A DNA stretch of 64,000 nucleotides from assembly GCF_905404315.1 (NCBI RefSeq), contig NC_066310.1, forward strand, positions 372,001 through 436,000. Direction: 5' to 3'. Shown here in pieces: positions 38,901 through 47,198 of this stretch (position 1 is the first letter of the stretch; each line of letters begins with the position of its first letter). Below the pieces are notes generated by a model that worked only from the letters and a program-made list of their open reading frames with translations, was not told where the DNA came from and did not search any database. Made by a program: the position numbers and the translations under genes. The DNA is from Leptidea sinapis. Lineage: Eukaryota; Arthropoda; Insecta; Lepidoptera; Pieridae.

Positions 38901-41900
38901 TAAAAATTGACAGCATTTCTCGATGATAATGGTATAATTCGCGTTGGTGGTCGACCTTAATGATGACCAAATATTAGTGCCACGTAAACATAACGTAATA
39001 CAATTATTAGTAAATCACTTTCATCTTTTATACTTCCGTACTGCTCCTGTAGCACTCATGTCTATACTGCGACTAAAGTATTGGATTCTATCTTGCCGCA
39101 ACATTGTAACATAAATGCCACGCAACTGAAATTATTGTTTTGGAACAAAACCTAAATCGTCTTTCCCTATGATGGAGTCTGACGGGAGCGTGTGGTACAC
39201 GTGGCGTCCGCTCAATAAAATCATATTTATGTATATTTGTATGTTTTAGTTACGCTCGCAGTTTCTTTCACCTTCAAATAACAACTTAACCGATCTGTCA
39301 ACCGATTTTTTTTATATGTGCATTCAAACTCTATATATCGCGAAAGGATACAGTTTCTTGTATTATCTCTGACAATGGAACTACTTTTAAATCCGCAAAA
39401 AAAAAATCATTGTCAGAAGTGAACACGTAAACATATTACGTAATGTAACGAATATTAAAACGCATTAACTAATAAGTTTTCTGTCTATTAAATAAATGAT
39501 TATTTTGTTTTACAAATTTACACGCTTCAAATATATACATATTGGGCAATGTCAAAATATTTAACTTTTATAATAAGTCTTTACATCAATAGGTCGGACC
39601 AACTCCACATATACGCAAATAATACATTTTTTTTGAGCAACAAATTCTTGATCTTGTATCTGAGTACTGACGCGACATATCCATGGTACGCCATTAAAGA
39701 TAACTTATTAGAAGCCATTTTCCTCAGTCTTCTAAGGACATACACAAATCAATATATTCTAGAGCATAACTTATCAATGTGATCAGAGAAATTAAGGTCC
39801 TTATCTAAGATAACACCTAAAAATATAGTATTGTCAACTTTTTCAATATTTATTTCAGTATAATTAATATTTAGATCACTTTGTCTCCGTCCTTTTACAC
39901 AAAATTGCATATACTAACGTTTTCAATAAATTCACAACTAATTCAAATCAAATCAAATCATCTTTATTTGCAAGATAAGGTGCTGTTGACTTATAATTAA
40001 TAGGTGCTCTTATCCTAACCCATAAGGCATGCAAACTTATAGTGGAATACATAGTTCACGTTTTATATCTGTAACAATTATAATATACTGTACTATACTA
40101 CAAAAAGATATACATCCCAAGCAAACTTAGATTAACATCAATCATACAATAGTTATTATTTCATAGGCTTATTCATTTTAATTTATAATATAATGTCATT
40201 AGCTTCACAATGATATTGAGTTCAGTCGAAGTTAATTTTTATTATTTACTATTTTATCGTCAAGAAAATCTTTTAATGAGTAGTATGCTTTTTTTATTAA
40301 GAAAGATTTGAGTGACTTTTTAAAGTACAATATATTTTCGCGCTTAATGTTGTCAGGTAAGTTATTGTAAATTGTTGGTCCCATGCAAAAGATGCTGTTT
40401 CGATACAACTCTGTTCTGGACTTCAAAGGTCGTAATTTGTTGTCGTTTCGTTTCGAAATTAGCGTTTCATATTTATTGATATTATTCTTTACCATAACTG
40501 CTACTTCATAAATATATATTGATGGCATGCTAAGAATATTTAATTTATTTAATTAAAAGTGAGGTTTACATGATTCGGTTGCTTTTAGTGAGCAGACAGA
40601 TCTGATACATTTCTTTTGAGCTTTGAATACTTCATAAATCCCTGGAGCATTACCCCAGAACAGTCTGATACCCCAGAATATCTCAGAGTGCTGTCTACAT
40701 ACGCATGATATGCTGCTAACACCGCAGTCATATCAACTACTTTCTTCAACATATGTAGAGCAAATGAGAACCTATTTAGTTTTTTAATGACATAATCAAT
40801 GTGTGTTCTCCATGACAGATTGTGGTCAAAACAAATGCGCAAGAATTTTGTGGACTTCTCTTCATTAATCGCTTTACCGTCATAATTTATATTTAATCCA
40901 TAAGATTGTGTGTTTTTGTAAGCAAATTTCGTCGTGCAAGTTTTATTTAGATTGATTTTTAGATTATTATAATTTAACCACTCTATTAGTTCGTTAAGCG
41001 AATTGTTTATGTAATTTTCATATGTTAATGGATTGTTGTCAATAAATATGGCAGTACTATCGTCTGCAAATAGGACCATTGGATCCTTAATAGTTTGAGA
41101 AAGGTCATTTTTATAAATAATAAAAAGCAGTGGTCCTAGAATACTGCCTTGGGGCACGCCAAATGTTGTTTTCCGGGGGTCTGATAAATATTTCATATTG
41201 GTTTAAGTTATAAGATTTATTTTAGTTATTTCTGTTAATTGTTGTCTACCAGATAAATATGATTTAATTAAATTAAGAGCATTGTTTCTTATGCTATACG
41301 TTTCTAATTTATTTATCAGTATTAAATGGTCGACATAGTCAAAAGCTCTGGTCATGTCCATAAATATTGCTGTCACTCGTTTTTTATTTTCTAAACTAGT
41401 CATTACCGTTACCAAAAAGTTATAAATTGATTCATTGATAGATTTATTTTTCTTAAAGCCTACTTGCTCCTTAGTCAAAATATTAAATGTTTCAAAGTAA
41501 GAATACATGTTTTTGTGTATAATTATTAGGGTATTTTTTTTATTTTTGTGTACCAAAGTCAATTCAATCTTTGTGATATGGCGTGTGTACCAAAGGCAAG
41601 ATTTGACGAAAAATAATTAGGGGTTTTCTTGTAATCTTAGTAATGTGATCATTATATTTTTAGGAAAGTTCTCACAAAAAGTAAACTGATTACTGATAAA
41701 TGTTATTAATTTGTGTCATCTTGAGCATCTTAATGTTCCACTGAGTTACAATATAATTCCTTTTGTATTAATGTTTTTTACTACGTCTAACAATACGAAA
41801 TAATAAAATATAAAGTTCACCTTGATATCTTCAAGTAGATCTTCCAGATCTTGCATCTGAAGACCATTGAGATATGTGTAGGGCTCGTGCATCTCGAGGG

Positions 41901-44900
41901 CGTCCACACACTGCTCCGAACTAACGTACCAAGCCAACAAATCTATTGGTTTTGCTAAAACAAACAGTAAGTCACTCTTATTATTTATGACTAGCTGACC
42001 AGACACACGTTGTCCTGTCTTCATTGTGAATATTGTAGTCGAACTGATATAATTCATAAAAAATATTTCAAAAAAAGTGTTTATTATTCTAATGCTTAAT
42101 GATATACAACATTCTATCTCTTCCCAGAGGACACACAATGAAGCACAGTCTCTACGCAACGCCAAGTGATCCAGCCGTTCACAGAGCACTGGGTCCCCGA
42201 CAATCCGAGCTGCTCTGCGTTACACGCGGTCAAATGGATCGAGGTGATATTGGGGTGCGCCAGATGACAGCAATACTCCCCGAGAGAGACCTGCATGGCC
42301 CGTGTATACGGCATCACCAGTGCTGTCGTCTGCATCGTATGTCGGAGGTGTCCAACATATCATTGATATGTAGAAGAAACAGCGTGGGAGACGGCACACA
42401 GTCTTGGGGCACTCCAGCGTTCCCGGGCTTGGGATTCGAGCAATAACCGTCGACAACGACCTGTATGCTGCGCCCAGTGAGGAAGCTGGAGGTCCTCGAA
42501 GGCTTTTGTATTATTTATTAGATATGATATAGTCAATTTCAATTCTATGCAGACCATTGGGAAAAATCCACGTCCATTACTTTATTGTGGAGAACCTGTT
42601 AATGATACCGTGTTTGTTTTGTAGAGTCACTCACCCCGTCCGTCCCTGATCCGTATCTGCGAGCGCAGGCGCGCCTGCTGCAGGTGGAAGGCGTCCTCCT
42701 GGCGCGCCCAGCTGCTGAACTGCTGCGCCTCCCGCGCGCGAGCCGCCGCCGCCGCCTCCGCCTCGCGCGCGCCGCGCTCCGCCTCGCGCTCCAGCCTCCT
42801 CTGTTTGACCTGCCGGCACACATCCCGGATGCATTTCACTTTCAACCTATTTATATTTATTGCTATGGAAATTATTCAATAACAATCGTGTAAACGTTCA
42901 AAGTTATAACGTTTCTGCAATTTTATTGTCAAACCGGGTGCCGGGTGGATGATGTGTCTTCAAACTTTTCAAACATGTTTAAAAAACTATACACAACATA
43001 ATATGAGTAGTATTTAAATAAGTTCATATACTCCTAGAATTGTTGAGGTGCTTGGATATATTTCTGAGAAATACAAGTAAGACTGTGTCATTGAAAAGTG
43101 TGATGTCAAAATTACTAGCCATCCCTCACTCACTCGACTCACTTGGGACCAGTTCTACTCTACCTATAATTATTTGATATAAAATCCTGTTATGAACATT
43201 CATGGCAATAAATTTACGACAGTGACTTTTAAATATTGAAAATAATTTCACCACCTGACTACTGCTGACTGCACCAAACTGCCCGGGCCTAGATTATAAT
43301 TATTTTAGAGCAATAGCAATGACAGTACAATATTGTATATTTTTATTAAAAAGAGCGCAAAAAAGAATGCTGGGAGAGTTTCTTGCGACGCTTCTTCTCT
43401 CTCAGAGCGCCATTTGTTTCCGAAGCGGTAGTCGTATCTTGTATATTAGAAATGACATCAAAAAAAATTTATAAATAATTTTGAAAATATAAATGCCTTT
43501 TCTTTATTGTCAAATGCAACAATAACAGGCCTTTTCTTAACATCAATCAATGCCTTCAAATAACCTTTTCCTATAATTATACTTCTTATGGCAAATTAAT
43601 TGTATGATCTCTAGTTCACAATTCATGAATCACTCTTGATTTTAAATACCATTTTAATGTACAAATTGATAATAATGGGTTGGTGGAAAAGTTTTTTAAC
43701 AGTACTCTAGTTTTTTATAATAACTTTTAAAATTTTTGACTATACAATTTCTGGATGGTTTTGATGCCACTAAAAAGGTTACATTTAAAAAAAAGAAATA
43801 AATTAGTAGAACGTTCTTATCACCTATTTTTCTTTGTTTTGCTTTCTCAAAATAAGTCAAACATAAATTGGATAAATTTTAACATTACTACAAAAATTGC
43901 AAGTAATTGTTCAATATGTGGATGGACCTATAATGCATTGTTATGCAGTACTGGAGATGGCATACACAGGCAAGCAGGTCTCTGTCACTAAATTGTTCTG
44001 AAGAACAGAATTCTACTGAACTACATGTGGGCATTGCATGTTGTATGATTGTGGAGTTTTATGGAGTATGCTAATAGAGTTTCAGTGATGCACATATATT
44101 AAGAAAAAATAGAATTTATACATGTGATAGTTATGTAACCACTAAGATATTTTTCTGTGTGTCCATTTTTCCTCTTTGTAACATTTAATCTTTCTTTTGA
44201 TCCAATTGGTTTACAAAAAAAAATACTTAAAAATCAAGGCAAGCAAAATTACAGCAACAAAACCATATTATAGGAGTCTAAATCTTGACATGTTTTAAAA
44301 ATGGAAAATGCTATAAAGTGTACCTTCTCTAGCTCAATTTTATTTTCCATCTGTTTTTGACGGTTCAGTGCTTCTAACTCATCTCGTGAAACACTTTTCA
44401 CCCCTTCCTTCGCTAACTTCTTAGTCCATACAAATGTGTTGGTGAGAGCTGAGTCTCCAAAGGGATTATCCTGGTTTGTGTAACATTGATACTCAGTGTC
44501 CCATCCCATTCTCTCACGTCTTTTGCGTTCCTTTTCTTGCTTCTCTCTCAATCTTCTAGCTCTACATAGGGAATAGTGAAAAATAACAATCATTTACAAA
44601 AGTGATACAGGACAAAAACGTAATATAAAATATCTGTTATCATATTAATTGCACAATCACAATATTTATTGAATGGTTCACCAACAGATTTACATCATAA
44701 ATACAATAATATCCAATTATTGGCAAACACAACTTCTTAATTTTCAGTCTAATTCAATCAAGGGAATACAGATGTTTATAAAGGTCATCTGGAGAGCAAA
44801 GCCAAATTGGCTTTGAAGAAACTGGACGTCATAAGTAGAGCATAGAGCGTAGAGCAACAGCTGGATCACTTAGTGTTGTCTACAGCCATCACTTCATTGT

Positions 44901-46367
44901 GTGTCTTCTTCCACATTTATGATGGGGAGTGTTCCAAATAGGTGTTTCACTTGATTGCTGCCCTCAATTTCCACCTTAGGATATCATGCCCACCATCTGC
45001 ATGTGTGGCAGTTGTCACAGTGTGGTTTTAAAGGAGCTTTCTTTCACATACTACAAAGCTGTGGAATGAGCTTCCTTATGTGTTTCCGGAACTATACAAC
45101 ATAAAGATAAAGATAGCATTTATTTCAAGATATTAGTGATGTAGTAACATGTTTATTTTTTTATTTCCTCTATTTTTTAACAATATATCTAGCTTGTCCA
45201 CTGACATAGGCCTCCTCTAGGACCTTCCAGTGCTCTTTAAGCAACCAACTTTCCAGCAACCTTCTTTATGTCATCTTCCCACCTTAGTATCTGTCTGCCT
45301 CTCTTTCTTAGCTAGTTTCTGTGACCACTTGTTTGGGCCTCTGATCATATGACCCGCCCATTTCCACTGTAGTTTTTTGACAGTTTTTGTTATACAACAT
45401 GGGTAACTTTAAAAAAAGTATAAAGGCAGGCAACACTCCTGTGATTCCTTTGGTGTTGCAAGAGAATGTGGGTAGTGGTGATCACTTAACATCAGCTGAC
45501 CAGTACACTTGTTTGTCCTCCATTTCCATTAAAAAGAAAGAAAATGAATAAACTAAATGTTATTTTAATGAAAGTGCTATTCATAAGATGTAAATGTGCA
45601 AAGACATTTTAGGTCAGCAATCCAACAGCGGAGAACCAGTGTGATCCAAGCCCTGTGTGTTATTACAGATCTGATTGATATATTTGGCAATATCTTTCTA
45701 GGGATATTAGTGAACATGTAAAGCTTTTTTACTGACAGAACCAAACTATTATTAATTATAACTATTATGGTTAAATATTAATTTCACAATAAATAAACAA
45801 ATATAGTACAAACACATAATAGAGATACAAAAAGAAACCAATATATTCTTTTGTAATAGAAATATATTGTGTTTTTGTTTTCAACTATTAAGTCTTAATC
45901 TTCTCCAACTTTTTGCCTGCCACCACATTATGCCTTACTCAATCTATGCTAAATGGCATACAATTACTAATGTAAGTGTGAGTGCCAAGTGTGTCACAGC
46001 TACAAACTAACTCAGACAGCACAGACTATGCATATTTATATTTAACAGATATACTAAGAACCTTTTTTCCTCTGGTGTCTCATTTGCTTTGAGCTGTTCT
46101 TTTTGCTTACACTTCTCCTCTTTTAGTCTCATCTTCTCAGCTTGCAGTCTCTGCAGCAATTTTAATTCTTCATTATCACTCTCACTAGAAGAATCACTCG
46201 ATGAACTGCTTGACTTCCTTTTCTTTTTCTTATGCTTTTCTATGCTATAAGATCTATGTCTAGATTTCTTTGATTTTGACTTAGGCGAAGCGTTGGATTT
46301 ATAACGACCCGACTGTGATTCGTTTCGCTCGCGTGAGCGTTCTCTACGCACAACGTCCTTTGAAGAC
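11730..46367 (-). CDS. cactin: cactin (spliced gene, 11 exons placed, start exon not found)
   Basis: Cactin is a conserved nuclear protein tied to pre-mRNA splicing and, in Drosophila, to the I-kappaB protein Cactus. Joined exons (minus strand): 46367-46062, 44561-44324, 42809-42635, 41954-41821, 37676-37527, 37456-37333, 36062-35933, 32158-31912, 19560-19355 (or from 19584), 19286-19142, 11918-11730. All joins keep phase and have GT-AG ends. The N-terminus is basic and serine-rich, followed by ETPEEKR/ARRL and MGWDTEYQCYTNQDNPFGD. The middle domain has KPIDLLAWY and MHEPYTYLNGL. The C-terminal domain has PYLWADKYRPRKPRYFNR, GFEWNKYNQTHYDMDNPPPK and YEDIAFKIVNREWEY, and ends RYRYRR. About 681 codons are seen; relatives have roughly 720-760. 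Introns are swollen with transposons, and one holds an array of copies of this gene's own exon end. Confidence 0.96.
11919..13279. other. cactin intron sequence, no gene recognised
   Basis: This is the 3' part of the 7.2-kb intron before the last cactin exon. It has AT-rich sequence with CA and ATATAT runs near 12,820 and 13,005-13,030. No transposon protein was identified. Confidence 0.5.
13280..13862 (-). mobile_element. LINE fragment, family D (thumb region)
   Basis: The minus strand reads INRFSSAADKKIRELTYIDT and then FSYFHSIMGYGILLWDNAAE near 13,640-13,760, the region following the reverse transcriptase palm. Downstream frames are broken. The same family lies at 61,400-61,785 ([15 protein letters not shown]). 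Confidence 0.7.
13866..16690 (-). mobile_element. LINE, family B, longest copy in the window
   Basis: The minus strand has the endonuclease at 15,617-16,428 (MCFLTETQISRPSDTSYLT, EIVVLGDFNGHNGLDH, GTSDHCLVRSVVPI) and the reverse transcriptase at 14,225-15,208. The latter has RKSSGPDGISPIVLRTC, DPANYRPIAITSLLSK, SLDIPKAFDRVWHKAL, NAGVPQGCVLSPTLFLLHIN and HCYADDS. The thumb (QYCCHLWSGAPQYLLGPFDR) follows in another frame at 14,041-14,358. A T-rich stretch at 13,870-13,884 marks the 3' end on the plus strand. Frameshifts between endonuclease, reverse transcriptase and thumb show decay. Shorter copies lie at 17.6-19.1, 35.3-35.9, 42.1-42.5, 44.8-45.5 and 53.8-54.1 kb. Confidence 0.85.
13910..13946 (-). 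repeat. Perfect hairpin in the LINE family B 3' end
   Basis: GGGTCACCTGGTGT and ACACCAGGTGACCC form a perfect 14-bp stem around a 9-bp loop. It lies close to the 3' end of the LINE transcript, where many LINE RNAs carry a stem-loop recognised by their reverse transcriptase; that role is inference. Confidence 0.7.
16691..16984. other. LINE 5' fringe and spacer with a G run
   Basis: A run of about 14 G residues at about 16,696-16,709 lies next to the 5' end of LINE family B. The rest has no recognised gene. Confidence 0.4.
16985..17190 (+). mobile_element. tRNA-derived SINE
   Basis: The head carries RNA polymerase III promoter boxes: TAGCCCAGTGG (A box, 16,999-17,009) and GGTACGAATCC (B box, 17,043-17,053; one mismatch to GGTTCGAATCC). 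A non-tRNA body follows, with TATTTGTATTTAAGTAAATA, then GTGTCAATATTATTATTATT as the tail. There is no complete tRNA cloverleaf, so it is not a tRNA gene. It lies in a cactin intron on the opposite strand. Confidence 0.75.
17200..17640 (-). mobile_element. LINE reverse transcriptase fragment
   Basis: The minus strand reads SKAFDCAHHEILIKKLQHNG near 17,580-17,640 and a damaged GSIL.PFLFL followed by NTDDIVLFADD near 17,230-17,370. The sequence between them is a deleted or frameshifted palm domain. Confidence 0.55.
17641..19085 (-). mobile_element. LINE, family B, second copy
   Basis: The minus strand has DPSKYRPISITSIFSKVMES and the GFRQSRSADRLLAYFTHKW block at 18,556-18,933, then VVSLDIVKAFDWVWYKALIA and PINSGVPQGF at 18,325-18,546. 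A thumb piece QRRAARVIDDKVISDRLDSL lies at 17,648-17,851. The copy has lost its YADD segment and begins (at 19,060-19,085) at the same VPIGGRSQ point seen in the 13.9-kb copy. Confidence 0.8.
19142..19286 (-). CDS. cactin: cactin exon (tenth placed)
   Basis: It encodes VHTGFEWNKYNQTHYDMDNP, then PPKIVQGYKFNIFYPDLIDN and ends FSL, nearly identical to cactin of other animals. The acceptor is TTGTTGCAG and the donor is TTG/GTGAGTGC. It enters in phase 2 and leaves in phase 0, matching both neighbours. Confidence 0.97.
19355..19584 (-). CDS. cactin: cactin exon (ninth placed)
   Basis: The start of the cactin C-terminal domain: AGTPATFSVEHALPEQPYLW then ADKYRPRKPRYFNR. The upstream half is low-complexity Ala/Gly/Arg-rich. 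Two in-frame acceptors are possible, TCTAG (exon from 19,584) and GTCGCAG (exon from 19,560), differing by eight codons. The donor is AACAG/GTGAGTGCC. The preceding intron is about 12.3 kb and contains the exon-end array. Confidence 0.93.
19600..19999. other. cactin intron sequence, unassigned
   Basis: AT-rich intron sequence with no recognised transposon or coding segment. Confidence 0.4.
20000..20985 (-). mobile_element. LINE E, 3' part (split by nested LINE F)
   Basis: The minus strand reads [20 protein letters not shown] near 20,770-20,830 and continues through a FAED variant of the catalytic motif (TLFAEDISVVIKCN). The 5' part of the same element lies at 23,245-23,915 on the other side of another LINE. 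Both have many frameshifts. Confidence 0.65.
20990..23240 (-). mobile_element. LINE F, inserted into LINE E
   Basis: Minus-strand pieces at 22,395-22,892 (LDTKKGAGPDAIPPLLINKC), 22,036-22,665 (YKKGGRENITNYRPISILST, AQHGFVATRSTMTNLSNF, DAIYTDFSKAFDKVNHD), 21,711-22,355 ([34 protein letters not shown]) and 21,344-21,583 form one reverse transcriptase and its thumb. It belongs to the same broad group as the LINEs at 4.2 and 57.1 kb. Single frameshifts separate the pieces. The endonuclease is missing. Confidence 0.8.
23245..23915 (-). mobile_element. LINE E, 5' part
   Basis: The minus strand reads YENKIINSPTQIANIFNNHF, then CAKELAPVLAYLINLSFEES, and NNYRPFTLIPIISKIFEKIL near 23,400-23,440. This is the N-terminal part of a reverse transcriptase whose remainder is at 20,000-20,985. 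Its beginning lies within about 50 bp of the left end of the cactin exon array. Confidence 0.65.
23918..32020 (-). repeat. Tandem array of the cactin exon end plus 5' splice site (67 units)
   Basis: On the minus strand each unit holds the last 75-104 bp of a cactin exon (RNRLAYLRASRAQ at its end), the donor CAG/GTACCACGG, and intron up to TAATATAATACT. Unit starts are spaced 114 or 129 bp apart; the leftmost unit is 93 bp. Total length and spacing give 34 units of 114, 32 of 129 and one of 93. The 129-bp type equals the real exon. The 114-bp type lacks 15 bp between two copies of GCGCGGGCGA; the 93-bp unit also lacks 21 bp between two copies of GGCGGGCTCCAG. Only a few single-base variants occur. 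Copy number in the animal may differ from this assembly. Confidence 0.97.
31912..32158 (-). CDS. cactin: cactin exon (eighth placed), source of the array
   Basis: The acceptor follows a good pyrimidine tract (CTATCTCTCTTTTGAG); the phase 2 entry completes an arginine codon. It encodes an acidic stretch (APSDEDEGEVEGVEEGEAW), then YRRGGYSPAPLSPARLEPAT and LRASRAQ, matching the YSPRLL...LEPD...QLQ region of vertebrate cactin. The donor is CAG/GTACCACGG at 31,911. The last 109 bp of this exon are the rightmost unit of the tandem array. Internal coding repeats (LEPA twice at 7-residue spacing; SPA at 5) supply the direct repeats that made the shorter array units. Confidence 0.93.
32159..33640. 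other. cactin intron, unassigned
   Basis: This is the 3' part of the intron between exons seven and eight. Several open frames of 60-96 codons occur at 32.6-33.5 kb but none shows a recognisable family. A transposon origin is likely but not shown. Confidence 0.4.
33640..33790. repeat. Dispersed repeat (GGGGTAGGCAGAGAC)
   Basis: The words GGGGTAGGCAGAGACAA, CACTTGCTTTCATCCTTACA and TTTCATACATGCTC recur with small changes at 37,150-37,265. Two independent insertions of one short repeat are implied. Confidence 0.6.
33780..34560 (+). mobile_element. LINE fragment, family A (plus strand)
   Basis: The segment reads LLFADDLKIVREIG, then EVKDLGVKFTANLTFRKHI, NKAYRNLGFILRQSNGF, VKGNLEHDSVIWAL and YPTLFVLGMVGYSKLETRRE (34,007-34,500). 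This is the catalytic motif to thumb of the same family as 3,003-3,885. A frameshift near 33,890-34,000 breaks the frame. Confidence 0.75.
34560..35320. other. cactin intron, unassigned repeat-like sequence
   Basis: The open frame of LINE family A runs on here by chance. The sequence around 34,640-35,050 looks like another decayed repeat, but I could not name it. Confidence 0.35.
35325..35470 (+). mobile_element. LINE family B thumb fragment (plus strand)
   Basis: The plus strand encodes QTLEYCCHLWPGAPQYQLEP and YDRVQRRAARIVEDL, matching the thumb of the family B copy at 14,041-14,358 on the other strand. Confidence 0.7.
35490..35890 (-). mobile_element. LINE family B 3' fragment beside a cactin donor site
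   Basis: The minus strand reads SDRLESSTIDLILRRSAEMW near 35,800-35,860, like the thumb of the copy at 17.7 kb, followed by the LINE 3' region. The insertion ends roughly 40-50 bp from the 5' splice site of cactin exon seven. Confidence 0.6.
35933..36062 (-). CDS. cactin: cactin exon (seventh placed)
   Basis: It encodes AHMSRARLRERHQDNLRRKL and then QLLKSEQGVRPDG, matching the RAHMARARLRERHQD region of vertebrate cactin. The acceptor is CTGTCCAG after a C-run; the donor is GACAG/GTGAGT. It enters in phase 1 and leaves in phase 2. Confidence 0.96.
36200..37136. other. cactin intron, unassigned, with a short perfect hairpin
   Basis: AT-rich sequence with no recognised gene. The one structured element is a 13-bp perfect stem, CTTCGTCTTTGGC / GCCAAAGACGAAG, with an ACAC loop at 36,396-36,425. 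Confidence 0.5.
37137..37270. repeat. Dispersed repeat, second copy
   Basis: It shares GGGGTAGGCAGAGACCA, CCACTTGCTACGATCCTTACA and TTTCATACATGCTC with the repeat at 33,640-33,790. Confidence 0.6.
37333..37456 (-). CDS. cactin: cactin exon (sixth placed)
   Basis: It encodes VFKGKSGPQLEALQQQIEAK, then the VDVGYWESLLTQLR block. The acceptor is CACCCCGCAG and the donor AGAG/GTGAGC. It enters in phase 0 and leaves in phase 1. GC content is much higher than in the flanking intron. Confidence 0.96.
37527..37676 (-). CDS. cactin: cactin exon (fifth placed)
   Basis: It encodes VYKELETEEKQCYWEDVRTI and then VRAELGELRRRGEARA, ending GHVQQ. The acceptor is TATCTGTAG and the donor CAG/GTAGGTGAC; phase 0 at both ends. 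It aligns to the VYMELEQGKNADFWRDM region of vertebrate cactin. The intron to the next exon downstream is only 70 bp. Confidence 0.95.
37740..38770. other. cactin intron, unassigned
   Basis: No recognised gene or transposon protein. The stretch around 38,510-38,700 is less AT-rich and may be a repeat. Confidence 0.4.
38780..39425 (+). mobile_element. BEL/Pao-type LTR retrotransposon pol fragment
   Basis: The plus strand reads, with stops, QILVPRKHNVIQLLVNHFH, then APVALMSILRLKYWILSCRN and the NYCFG of the zinc-binding domain, and further on IISDNGTTFKSAK near 39,360-39,405. This is the pre-integrase zinc region followed by the integrase catalytic core of BEL/Pao elements. It is heavily decayed and no LTR was found. 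Confidence 0.65.
39560..39930 (-). mobile_element. LINE fragment upstream of LINE G
   Basis: The minus strand reads NTIFLGVILDKDLNFSDHID and MASNKLSLMAYHGYVASVLR, the connection and thumb region after a LINE reverse transcriptase. It is a short independent fragment. Confidence 0.6.
39945..41570 (-). mobile_element. LINE G (reverse transcriptase part)
   Basis: Minus-strand pieces: 41,203-41,562 with KEQVGFKKNKSINESIYNFL and AIFMDMTRAFDYVDHLILIN; 40,585-41,196 with [20 protein letters not shown] and MVLFADDSTAIFIDNN; 40,232-40,528 with ELYRNSIFCMGPTIYNNLPD. The 3' end carries a short GATTT tandem tail (39,945-39,965 reversed). It sits in the cactin intron between exons four and five. Confidence 0.8.
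41821..41954 (-). CDS. cactin: cactin exon (fourth placed)
   Basis: It encodes AKPIDLLAWYVSSEQCVDAL, then EMHEPYTYLNGLQMQDLEDL and LEDIK: a highly conserved core of the cactin middle domain. The acceptor is TTTGTTTTAG and the donor ATCAAG/GTGAAC. It enters in phase 1 and leaves in phase 0. Confidence 0.97.
42110..42515 (-). mobile_element. LINE family B fragment
   Basis: At 42,280-42,515 the sequence is close to 14,450-14,660 of the long family B copy (CYADDSTGDAVYTGHAGLSR, SMICWTPPTYDADDSTGD). The 42,120-42,250 part matches the thumb (PQYHLDPFDRV). The middle is deleted. Confidence 0.7.
42635..42809 (-). CDS. cactin: cactin exon (third placed)
   Basis: It encodes VKQRRLEREAERGAREAEAA and then QQFSSWARQEDAFHLQQARL, ending IRIRDGR. 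This is a charged coiled-coil segment aligned to vertebrate VKQLRLERER...EEQEDNFHLQQAKLRSKIRIRDGR. The acceptor is GCCGGCAG and the donor CGGG/GTGAGT. It enters in phase 0 and leaves in phase 1. The alanine tract makes all frames open. Confidence 0.97.
42830..43339. other. cactin intron, unassigned
   Basis: AT-rich intron sequence between exons two and three with no recognised gene. Confidence 0.4.
43340..43480. repeat. Dispersed repeat with GAATGCTGGGAGAGTTTCTTG
   Basis: The stretch AGAATGCTGGGAGAGTTTC, TTCTCTCTCAGAGCGCC and CCGAAGCGGTAGTCG is a motif I know as recurrent in lepidopteran genomes. There is only one copy in this window, so the assignment rests on memory of the family. Confidence 0.4.
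43490..44320. other. cactin intron, unassigned
   Basis: AT-rich, with short open frames but no recognised family. Confidence 0.4.
44324..44561 (-). CDS. cactin: cactin exon (second placed)
   Basis: It encodes ARRLREKQEKERKRRERMGW, then DTEYQCYTNQDNPFGDSALT and NTFVWTKKLAKEGVKSVSRD. The YTNxDNPFGD motif is a hallmark of cactin. The acceptor is CTATGTAG and the donor GAGAAG/GTACAC. It enters in phase 2 and leaves in phase 0. Confidence 0.98.
44780..45540 (-). mobile_element. LINE 3' fragments (family B tail and another LINE)
   Basis: 45,390-45,540 repeats the family B 3' end (GGTGTTGCAAGAGAATGTGG, GATCACTTAACATC). 44,880-45,100 matches its thumb/3' part (HSFVV..RKLL). Between them, 45,170-45,390 is a different, unnamed repeat. 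All lie in the first visible cactin intron. Confidence 0.5.
46062..46367 (-). CDS. cactin: cactin exon (first placed)
   Basis: It encodes a basic, serine-rich region: RRERSRERNESQSGRYKSN, HKKKKRKSSSSSSDSSSES, and then LKANETPEEKR. The acceptor is TGTATTTCAG; entry in phase 2 means an upstream exon with the start codon must exist. The donor is AAAAAG/GTTCTT. No ATG with a phase-compatible donor could be settled in the next 800 bp. Confidence 0.9.
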
Positions 46368-47198
46368 CTGAAATACAGCGTTGACAAAATGAAAATTTAA
46401 AATTATATACAATAACCAAGATGTTAATAAACGAATTATTTTGATCTAGGGTACCTACATCTCTTTTCAACTTGCTACACAAACATTACATAAATTGTAT
46501 AAACAAGATGTTTACGGTGAACTATTTCTTCTAAATTAGTAACATAATTATTTGCAAATAAAAACGGTGTTAAGCTAACTTCAATATTTCAAACAATGTG
46601 ATACAACTTGCAAACAAAAATATAATACATTTAATTTTTATGTTTTATCAAATTATTGACATTTGACACTTTTTTCTTTTTTTGGGATTTTAAGACCTGG
46701 TTACTAGACCTTTAAGTCAAGTTTGACACTATTGGAGTAGTCCCCGCCAAAGAGAATGTAAACACTACATCAATTGTTCTGTGCACTACATTCACTAGGT
46801 AGTATGTACAAACTACAAAGGTACTCTGTGGTTAAGCTCTTAGTATTAGAAAATATAAGAATAATTATATTATATTTAGCTTAGAAAATTTCAATATTCT
46901 AAGTTATTACGATATAAATCCTAAAAATAGTTAATTTACTGGTATATAAACCTTTTAAAAAATCAGACGAATCCTAAGATTTATATATTTCAAAATCTAC
47001 TGAATTCAGTTAGAGACTAGAGTAAAAGTGTTCTGTGGTAGCACTTTTCAAACTGTATCAGGTCTCGTTACCAGGCCATAAAATACAAAAAAAAAATCAA
47101 ACTGTATCAGCTGCTCGGATCAGCTATTAACAGAAATATAAATAAAGAAGAACATTTTTCTGATTAGTTTGGATTTACTTCGATTTAGACACATTAAT
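46368..47198. promoter_or_regulatory. Divergent region between cactin and the kinase gene
   Basis: This 831-bp interval separates the first placed cactin exon (minus) from the kinase start codon (plus). It must contain cactin's 5' end and the kinase promoter and 5' UTR. It is AT-rich apart from CCCCGCCAAAGAG near 46,742. No clear TATA box or NF-kappaB-like site was assigned. Confidence 0.55.

Noticed and set aside
46368..46387. Start of cactin at 46,387
   Set aside because: That codon is TTG and the stretch contains a good 3' splice site (TGTATTTCAG), so it is intron followed by exon.
47169..47198. Upstream extension of the kinase start (10 extra codons)
   Set aside because: It begins with TTG. 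The first ATG in frame is at 47,199 and gives an N-terminus that aligns with TBK1.
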